From NCBI GenBank assembly GCA_033032175.1, contig CM065313.1:1178001-1242000 (forward strand): a stretch of 64,000 bases of DNA, in the 5' to 3' direction. A program made the translations under genes and the position numbers. This document shows, one piece after another, positions 56,886 through 64,000 of this stretch (positions are counted from its first letter, which is position 1; each line of letters starts with the position of its first letter). The notes under the pieces were generated by a model. It saw nothing but the letters and a program-made list of their open reading frames with translations. It did no database searches and was not told where the DNA came from. Source of the DNA: Saturnia japonica. Its lineage: Eukaryota; Arthropoda; Insecta; Lepidoptera; Saturniidae.

Positions 56886-56959
56886 GGGTTTAAAAAATAT
56901 AGCGAGGCTTGGCGTGGCGTGAGATTAATGTTATCAATATAGACTATCTATTCATGCTC

Positions 56960-57310
56960 GGCAACGACACGAAACGTTTGAAACGTCCCCCAAACGTCTT
57001 CAAAACGATTTAAAATTCAAACGAAGCGATTCCTATATCAAAAACACCGCGCGCTCGTGACTCGAGGCAACCGATCAGCGGTTCCATCGCTTTTTACGGT
57101 GACAAGTGTCCAATTATCGTTGATTGAAATAATAATAGAAGGCTCAGGATGGAAGCGCTTGCAGCATGCGAAATTAGGTTGGGCGATGTCCGAGATTACG
57201 TAGCGCTAGGAGCTCGTAATGTTTTAATTTGCATTATTTTGCTACTAAATTTTTCTTTTGACTGGTATTGGCAAATATACCTAACAGCGATAATACACAA
57301 ATAGCTTAAT
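56960..57310 (+). other. Repeat-free block with a 51-residue reading frame
   Basis: CpG-richer sequence (ACCGCGCGCTCGTGACTCG) precedes an ATG at 57149 (context GGCTCAGGATGG) that opens 51 codons to TAG at 57302-57304. The frame starts MEALAACEIRLGDVRDYVAL and continues into a hydrophobic ICIILLL segment, as a small single-pass membrane protein might. There is no homology I can name. The hydrophobic half coincides with the return to AT-rich DNA, so chance is quite possible. Confidence 0.2.
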
Positions 57311-57394
57311 GTCTTCGTACTTGTGTTTCTCGATCAATAGCAACTTTGAACATGTTCTGACAATTCTTTAGGTACATAAAATTTTCTGTAGGTT

Positions 57395-57700
57395 CTGCTT
57401 CTTCTTTTTGTTTTGTTTCCGGTGTCAATGTTTTTAAGCCTTCGTAAAATTTTCCATTATACAAAGTGGACCCCACAAGATGGTGGCTCTCTTGTCAGAA
57501 GTATCTAGGGAGTTTTTGTGACATCCCAAAATGCATGTTTTCCGCTTTATATTTATAATCCGCTTCACTTAAGCACAACAACCAAATCATGTCACGCAAA
57601 ATGCCACCAATATTACATAATATAGAGTCAAAAGAATGAATGGTTAATGAATTAAAAATTAAAAACCTCAACATCTCACTTTAAGATCCCGCCAAAAATT
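57395..57700 (+). repeat. Repeat family M, copy 4
   Basis: GGTGGCTCTCTTGTCAGAAG, GGGAGTTTTTGTGACATCCC, CTTAAGCACAACAACCAAAT and TTACATAATATAGAGTCAAA parallel 24230-24420. AAGATCCCGCCAAAAAT at the right is shared with 35890-35910. Confidence 0.7.
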
Positions 57701-58559
57701 CCCTGTTTGTAGGTTAAGTATGCAAAGATAACGTGTACAAAATCACGATTTTTTGCATTTTTTATAAGACTTATAGTTTCATTTAATTTTTCATGAAACG
57801 GAACGCGCTCTTTGGCGTAAAAAAGAACGAAGAATTAACTCGTGGTGTTTTGTAAACTTTTCTCCTCACAAGATTACGTTCTTTCATTCGTCAAAAAAAG
57901 TTGTTTCAGAAAGAGGAGCAGTCAAAAATGTAACTAAAATTGATGCGACTATTTTGGGAGGATACCCTCTGTAGCTTCTGTGGAATTTTCCTTATTTGGA
58001 ATTGTACCCCCAAGTAACGCAACTGACTGGGAACACAAAAACATGGAAAACTAGTTTTTTTTTTTTTTTAATAATAATGACATTGATATCGATACAAAGA
58101 GTGACATGTGATTTATTTAGTTTCTGTCAGACCTTAATTTTAAGTTAGATCTTTCGAAATTGAAAATAAAGACATTTGATTATATCATTGATTTTTATTG
58201 AAAAAATAATTTCATTAAATCATGCCAACCCTGATGTAAAGCAACTTCCGTTTTACATATAAATATTAAACTTTGGTTACGTACAGGTAAAAATATCCAA
58301 AAATTTATGTTTCTTAAAAAAACATATCAAACTGGTATCTTAGGATGTATGCAGCTGTGATTACGTATCGCGCTATGTCTATGTCTAAACGTTAACTAGC
58401 TGTCTAATAAAACTTTCATGTGAAATGTTGTATCCATACATTTTTCGGAATTCGTGTACATTTATTTATTAATATTAATTGGTAACACTATAAAATGACA
58501 GTCAAGGGAAATATAGCGAGGAAACCTAGACACTTGATAAATGTTTTGTGGTGACAATG
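57701..58559. other. Gene-free AT-rich sequence
   Basis: Nothing is recognised. Confidence 0.4.
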
Positions 58560-59075
58560 CGTGAGTGAAACAGTAGAACTGCGGTATTCTCGGCGTTTTC
58601 AATCGACAATATATGCGCTGGTATGATGATTAACCCCTTATGGAAAGAAGCCTGTTAACAGGCTGTTAATGTTATAACATTTCGGTAATGCCAAGCATTG
58701 TCAGCTCTTAAAGTATAGTTTTCGTGACGGCCACGTTCCACCCGCGAGTCGCGACCACGTTTCGCCACAAACTTGACATAAGCAAGGTGACGGCGCGCTT
58801 GACGGCGGTATTTGTGAATATTTCCGACATATTTTACCTTATTATTTATGCGCGCGCGTCGGCCGTCGGCAGTCTTTTCGTCGCTAAATCGATTCTAAAG
58901 AATCCAAAGGTCATTCAGTCGAAATATTTTTGTATCTCACGAGCCGAAACGCTTTTCTTTGTCAATCTTAATCATTCGAAGTCTGCTGTGGTACGAGAGA
59001 TTTATGTGATTTATGTACGACTGACTGCGGCCTGCAGTTCCGTTCGTTTTTTATTTGATAACTTTTAACCTCAAT
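58560..59075 (+). other. CpG-richer block with a 114-residue frame
   Basis: The frame 58724-59068 opens in GTGACGGCCACGTTCCACCC and includes RVATTFRHKLDISKVTARLT, then a hydrophobic stretch and KSILKNPKVIQSKYF. It has no known domain. The DNA is unusually rich in CG for the window (TGCGCGCGCGTCGGCCGTCG) and is not repeated here. It may be an unrecognised exon, a regulatory island, or chance in CG-rich DNA with few stop codons. Confidence 0.25.
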
Positions 59076-59214
59076 GACAATATACGATCTTAGTATGATT
59101 TCTAATAGATTTTAAATTCGTTAGAACTTTTCGTTTCCGTACTACTTTCATTTCCAGTTCCTCATTTTTTCACTAGGGATACTATTTGAATATATTATAT
59201 AAATTAAAACGATA

Positions 59215-59910
59215 CAGTCCTTTACTGCGGGGGATAGCATCTGAAGTAAATACCATATTTATATCATAAGAACTGGTAATTCGATTAATTTACCTTAAGG
59301 AACTCGCGAATTTAATAATTTGAAATCTTAAATTTGCTCTCCCAATAGATACAGCCTATATAATATATGTTCGCAAAACCGTAAACTATATTTCAGACAC
59401 GATAGTCTTATGTATTGTTTAAGTTCTCAACATTGGTGAAGGCATACTACTAATTTGTCGGATACTAAGTTGAAGGGCCATATCAAACAGATTTTAATGG
59501 CCATTTCTTTATTTTATTTCATTTGTTTAATAAAATTTACAGCTTAAATATAAATAATATAAACCAAAATAATTTCTAGTAAGTAGATTATTGGCCGAAT
59601 AAAGAACTTTTACGAACGACTCTTTACGAAACGAATTTTTACTATTAAAAAAAAATTACTTGCCAATTAGACCTACTATCATTTGGATTTTGAATTATTT
59701 TTCGATATAGATAACACTATTGTGATGAATTTTATAAGAAATGTATACGGTTGATCATTTAGTGAATGATAATGAGGTCTGGTAATGACTTCCTCTCTGA
59801 GCATTAATTAAAAATAAAGGAATTATTAACTCTAAACATTATTTACACAGTTACAAATCACTGGAATATTATTCGAACCAGTGATAGTGTTTTTTTACAT
59901 TATATTGTAT
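59215..59910 (+). repeat. LINE family A, diverged copy
   Basis: Its left part aligns with the RT C-terminus of 28250-28440 (ACTGCGGGGGATAGCATCTG, AATACCATATTTATATCATA). AAGTTGAAGGGCCATATCAA, GATCATTTAGTGAATGATAA and CGAACCAGTGATAGTGTTTT follow. It is more decayed than the other copies, with an AT-rich insertion near 59510-59730. Confidence 0.75.
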
Positions 59911-60020
59911 TTTTTTAATTATCTCCATTTTTAATTAACATGTATCCAAAGGGTGAAATCGGTAACACCCTATGCCTAGAAATGCGACCGGATTTCAAAC
60001 GTACCCTTGCCAAAAATAAC

Positions 60021-60056
60021 TGATATATAGCGATATATGCGATATATGCGATATAT
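60021..60056. repeat. Short tandem repeat, GCGATATAT unit
   Basis: About four imperfect units of nine bases lie here, in GATATATAGC then GATATATGC twice. Confidence 0.8.
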
Positions 60057-60144
60057 ACTTGGCAATATTTTTTTTATTGTAGAGTGCTGCTTCCTTGGTG
60101 ATCATTATAAACTGCTTAAACAACACGCTCAAGTTTCACCACTA

Positions 60145-60240
60145 TGTTTTTTTCACTGAAAGCTCGGGCTTATGATTCGAACCCACGCCGACCTATGCCT
60201 AATCCCAGCGCTTTACTGTTGAGCCATCATTGCTCTATTT
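60145..60240 (-). repeat. tRNA-derived SINE head
   Basis: On the minus strand, GATGGCTCAACAGTAAAGCGC (A-box region) is followed by GGGTTCGAATC (B-box, 60174-60184) and AAGCCCGAGCTTTCAGTG. The spacing fits a tRNA-like head; the tail is lost. Confidence 0.65.
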
Positions 60241-60261
60241 TAACTAAGCAATTATTATAAA

Positions 60262-60793
60262 CTAGCTGTGCCCGCGACTTCGCTCATGTGGACTACAGAA
60301 TGCCCGCGCGAATCTTTATCCCCCGCTCCCGGCTATTTTGGAGATAAAAATGCTTATTGTGGGTGATCCTTAGAAAATAAACGTATACTCTCGTTGACTT
60401 TTTCTAGGTCTTTTTAATGTCTACAATTGTGTAGTACATTTATTTGATATATCTCTAATGGCTTACTCAGCGTAAGTCATTTAAGCGACCGAATTGATTC
60501 ACCATGACCAGTTTTTTTTATTTGTGCGGAACCCTTATTGTTTTTCTAAAATAAAAGTAGCCTAAGTAGTAAGTTACTCCTTATCAGCTATCTATCAGTG
60601 AAAGTCCCGTCAAAATCAGTCCAACTGTGTCGTAGATTACCCGGAACAAACAGAATGACAGACAGACAAAAATTTTAAAATTGGGTTATTTGTTATAGCT
60701 GTCGTGCTTACTTTCATATTCATTTAGTAAAAAGCAGTTAACCATTTAGAAGTTACAAACATACACTTAATTTTTTTTAAATTGTGGTATAGA
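60262..60793 (-). mobile_element. Non-autonomous Helitron, family A copy 2
   Basis: The minus-strand 5' end TCTATACC (60793) is preceded by A, and the 3' end GCACAGCTAG (60262) is followed by T. This is the expected A/T insertion site with no target duplication. GACTTCGCTCATGTGGACTAC, CCCGCTCCCGGCTATTTT and AAAAATGCTTATTGTGGGTG are shared with the other two copies. Confidence 0.8.
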
Positions 60794-60869
60794 TTATCTT
60801 TAAAAAAAAAGCGGTACAAGTTAATTTAATTAATAATTCAATAAATAAAAATTGATCAGTCTGTAAGTG

Positions 60870-61055
60870 TTCTAGTACTCGGTAAAGGCCTCTTCCCATG
60901 TGAAGGGATTTCAAACACCGAGAAATAAACAGTTTTATAATCTCCCACATATAATACAGAAACATTTCTTAAGCGTTTATATGCCGAATTTCGAACCCGC
61001 GGATATCGAATCCACATTCCATCGGTCTAAACCACTCGACGACCACGACTTTCAA
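60870..61055 (-). repeat. tRNA-derived SINE, second type
   Basis: On the minus strand, GTGGTCGTCGAGTGGTTTAGA resembles a tRNA 5' half with A-box. GATATCCGCGGGTTCGAAATT holds a B-box (60988-61000). The body (ATATGTGGGAGATTATAAAAC) is not shared with the other SINEs here. Confidence 0.55.
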
Positions 61056-61204
61056 AACATAATTAAAATAATTAATTATCGTTTCCTTACTACTCGCTGT
61101 TAAGAAATAAGTCCGAATGTGGGATTATCGATAATTTCAGATTTCACGAAGTAGTTTAACGCAGAAAATAGAGTACTTTTTATAGGATCGAAGACACCGG
61201 TAAC

Positions 61205-61365
61205 ACTTGTACTTGATATATTTATTTGACGATGGCGTTACTTTGCGGAAATCCATCGTAAATAGTTTATCTGATATTTCTTAGCTAATCCCGCCCGCAA
61301 CAAATTAACAGCAGTTTTCATCTTCCTACAACATAAAAACGTATAATTAGTAAGATAATGGTAAT
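61205..61365 (+). repeat. Dispersed repeat family E, copy 3
   Basis: GATGGCGTTACTTTGCGGAAA, TCCATCGTAAATAGTTTATC and CCTACAACATAAAAACGTAT follow the order at 10965-11075. Confidence 0.65.
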
Positions 61366-62097
61366 AATAATTAAGAAAATTAATAAATAATCATTGTAAG
61401 TAAAATACAAGGTGGCGATATATTAGCGAGATTAAATCAACACACGTATTCATTCTGTTATATCAGATTTAATATATATTTTAATTTTATTTAACATTAT
61501 TATTTATTTAATTATCTACATTTTTATAAATAATCTTTTTGAATCAACCTTTACATAAACAGCTGTAGCACACAGGTCATCCACCGGAGTCACGGATTCA
61601 AACAATGCGTCAAATAAATGATGAAAACGTAAAAGAAATACTATTAGAATGAGACACTTGACACTTCCACGTAATGCAAGAAAGAGATAGCCTTAAGTCG
61701 GCTAGGCGTTGCCACTCCAAGTAGGTTAAACTGGCAAGTAGCTTCATAAATGACTCGGTTGTACAGCGTGATACGAATTTGTTCACTTAATTTATTTGAA
61801 TTTTTTTTTAATTTTTTTTTTTTTTTTTCTATGATTACGGACCACTAGCCCAACCCGTGTGTTTTATTAATATTGCCATTGTAATGACACGTTGTATAAT
61901 TAATTCCTTTTATTTATTTCAACATATTACCTTTCAAGCATTATTTCTAGAATCTCTAAGAGACTGGTACGGAAGTTACGGTATATATGGCATTGTGTCT
62001 CTTGACATACCTACCACGTCTTAAATTGTACGTCACTTTCATGCATGTGTATAAAGATCTAATGTGTATAAGGATACGTACAAATTAGCGTTTGTTT
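61366..62097. other. Gene-free sequence with T-runs
   Basis: T9 (61801-61809) and T17 (61812-61828) lie side by side. The segment 61560-61790 is less AT-rich and has no recognised repeat. Confidence 0.4.
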
Positions 62098-62421
62098 TCT
62101 AAATTTTTATATTAATACGTGAAGTAAAAAGCTTTCGGTAACTTTTTTAGCATATTGCGTGCACGGAAGACTGTGAGATTTGGCATGGTTAAGTTTTATA
62201 TGTTGAAGGAGTGCAGAAAACTAAAATTTATCTATAATATCTGTTACTAATATATTAAATAAAATATATTAACACTGCGAATCCTAAACCAACCAGTTCC
62301 ATTGAACTTAGACCCCCAAAATAATACTCATTGTTTATGAATACTATAATAAATGTCAAACAGAAAATAGTCTTTGATCAAAAAGTCACTGGTCGAATTT
62401 CGATCTTAGGGCCATGGCTAG
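62098..62421 (+). mobile_element. Non-autonomous Helitron, family B copy 4
   Basis: It starts TCTAAATTTTTATATTAATA and ends CCATGGCTAG followed by T. GCGTGCACGGAAGACTGTGAG, ATTTGGCATGGTTAAG, GAACTTAGACCCCCAAAAT and AGTCACTGGTCGAATTTCGA match the other copies in opposite orientation. Confidence 0.78.
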
Positions 62422-62844
62422 TATTCTTTAAACAAAAATCAAACGACCTATCTGTCCAAACGGAGACGCTTTCTTACTTTACATTTTTTTTTTCTTTTTA
62501 AAAAGAGCATTTTAAAACGCTCGTGTGTAAAGAACCTTCTTCTTCTATTAAACCAATTGATAAATAACAGAACAATGGTTCCTTTGCGCACAATGGTCTT
62601 ATTTGCATGTTACATTCAAATTCCATAGGGTCCTAGCATTCCGTGAACAGAAGTTTAATAGGGACCACCCCTGACGACTTAATTTATTACATATTATAAT
62701 ATGTAGTATTTATTAAATTAATTAAGTATTACTATTAGCTTATTTTTAGTTGCAAGTGTTCTAATGATTTAGCACTTATTATTTACTTGGCATTAAATAG
62801 ATCTTAATGTTTTGTTTAATTCTATTTTCACTACTTATTATTAA
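62422..62844. other. Gene-free AT-rich sequence
   Basis: Nothing is recognised between the two Helitrons. Confidence 0.4.
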
Positions 62845-63308
62845 CTAGCTGTGCCTGCGGCTTCGATCACATGGACTACACAATGCCACACGCGCGAATC
62901 TTGCTTCCCCGCTCCCGGCTATTTTAAAGACAAAAATGCTTATTGTGGGTGTTCCTGGATAAAATCACACCCAATTTTTCCCGTTATTTAATGACAAGAT
63001 AACATTAATGCTATATTTATGGTTTCATCAGCGTAAGTATAAAGAATATACTATTTTTCTCGGAACCATAATTATTTTTCTGAAATAAAAGTAAAAGTAA
63101 GTGACTTCTTATAACATCAGCTGTCTATCAGTGAAAGTTTCGTCATCATCGGTGAAACCGTTTCAAAGATTACCCGGAACAAAGAGACAGACAAAATAAA
63201 ATTAAAATGGGTTTTTTGTTATAAATATCATATATACTTACATATGCTTAGAAAAAAACTGTTATTTTACGTTAAAAACAGACACTTCAATTTTATTAAT
63301 TGTATAGA
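62845..63308 (-). mobile_element. Non-autonomous Helitron, family A copy 3
   Basis: The minus strand starts TCTATACAATTAATAAAATT (63308), the same as copy 1 at 8400, and ends GGCACAGCTAG (62845). The interior is collinear with both other copies (CCCGCTCCCGGCTATTTT, CAAAAATGCTTATTGTGGGT). Confidence 0.8.
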
Positions 63309-64000
63309 AGATAAGAAAACACCTAATTAAATATTCTTCATGACATTTCTTAAACCTTAAAATATATCAAGAAATTTAAACTCTCAGTGCGTCTCCTGGA
63401 TAGAACATGGAGTCCTTCTAACATAACACGAAGAGACATTTAAGCAAGCCGGCTTGTCAAGCATGACTGAATGTGGATTTAATCCCTCGGTGTTCGCCGG
63501 TACGTGTAGTGCCCTCACTTTGCCACAATAAAAAAAAAAATCTATAAAAAATTATCTCATAGGAAGTGTGTGATTCGATAGTTGTTTTAAAATTTGAAAT
63601 ATGAAAGAATTAAGGCAAGTGCACGGTTCCACTCAACTTGGATTGTCGCAACTCTGATCTTGTGTTTCGGGGCGTGCTGCCCTCAAGAGATGGTTAAACT
63701 ACACACGGCACAATTTTATAATAGTTTTTAGTGTTTTAGAATAATTTGCGTGCGCTAGCAATTCGGTTGTCGTAGCGGCTTCTCAACGACTCGCTAGATG
63801 GCGCTAGACGCGTCACATACCCGGGTGAGCCCGTGTTGCCATTAATGAAAACCCAACAATAAGTACATATAATATACACTACCTTCTAATAAACAGGACT
63901 ACTGATTCGATTGTAAAGAATTCTTTCGCTAATAGAAAACTTAACAAATAAATAATACAAGTAAGTTTTGAAAAATTAATTCTTACAGACCGACATCTGT
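63309..64000. other. Gene-free sequence at the window end
   Basis: A patch at 63660-63840 is less AT-rich (TAGATGGCGCTAGACGCGTC). The element at 63440-63520 (GTGGATTTAATCCCTCGGTG) could be a decayed SINE. Neither is secure. Confidence 0.3.

Noticed and set aside
56619..56942. 107-residue open frame as a gene
   Set aside because: It runs through a SINE body on the strand opposite to the SINE.
61801..61828. Poly(T) run as a LINE tail
   Set aside because: No recognisable LINE 3' UTR follows on the right, so it is left as low-complexity sequence.
1..64000. CRISPR arrays, rRNA genes, telomeric TTAGG arrays, well-known insect microRNA seeds
   Set aside because: I looked for regular spacer arrays, TTAGG repeats and the mature sequences of common insect microRNAs that I remember, and found none. 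rRNA was judged absent by composition only.

Overview
This is a eukaryotic nuclear window, most likely from a moth or butterfly. It is AT-rich, has no operon-like gene packing, and is dominated by decayed transposons. Several repeat types look lepidopteran: short Helitron derivatives that start TCTATAC and end CTAG/CTAA, tRNA-derived SINEs, and several non-LTR retrotransposon families of the Jockey, RTE and CR1/Jockey-like groups. The lepidopteran assignment rests on recall of these repeat types and was not confirmed by a search. I could assign no complete host protein-coding gene, so the window is either a gene desert or part of a very long intron.

Layout. 1-6.5 kb: a two-copy tandem duplication (807-1142), a relic of a cysteine-rich transposon-type protein (2928-3223), and a complete hAT element with terminal inverted repeats, an 8-bp target duplication and a broken transposase (4509-6140). 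6.5-16 kb: Helitron copies, dispersed repeats and a Jockey 3' end with poly(A) (12685-13593). 16-19.4 kb: a 5'-truncated Jockey element (17018-18567) flanked by two nearly identical direct repeats of 571 and 567 bp, which are themselves pieces of an older LINE. 19-29 kb: SINEs, LINE family A copies (the best at 27905-28945), an unnamed repeat family M and a Helitron. 29.7-30.05 kb: a CpG-richer island with a short signal-peptide-like reading frame. 34-38.8 kb: RTE pieces, repeat M, a Helitron, and a CpG-richer possibly regulatory block. 38.9 kb: a short coding-looking relic on the minus strand that matches no repeat I know. 39.8-49.3 kb: more repeats, a nested Jockey pair, and two candidate regulatory blocks (45.9 and 47.1 kb). 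49.3-64 kb: a promoter-like GC island (50640-50890), LINE A copies, SINEs and three more Helitrons.

The repeats do not act together as a pathway. They record successive insertions: repeat M inside a LINE A copy, a Jockey tail inside a Jockey reverse transcriptase, and a Jockey inside an older LINE. The sequence that may matter to the host is the set of less AT-rich, repeat-free blocks near 29.9, 38.1, 38.95, 40.8, 46.0, 47.1, 50.8, 53.3, 57.1 and 58.8 kb. Their roles are inference only. I found no convincing new biological system. The strongest unusual observation is the very long near-identical duplication bracketing the Jockey insertion.
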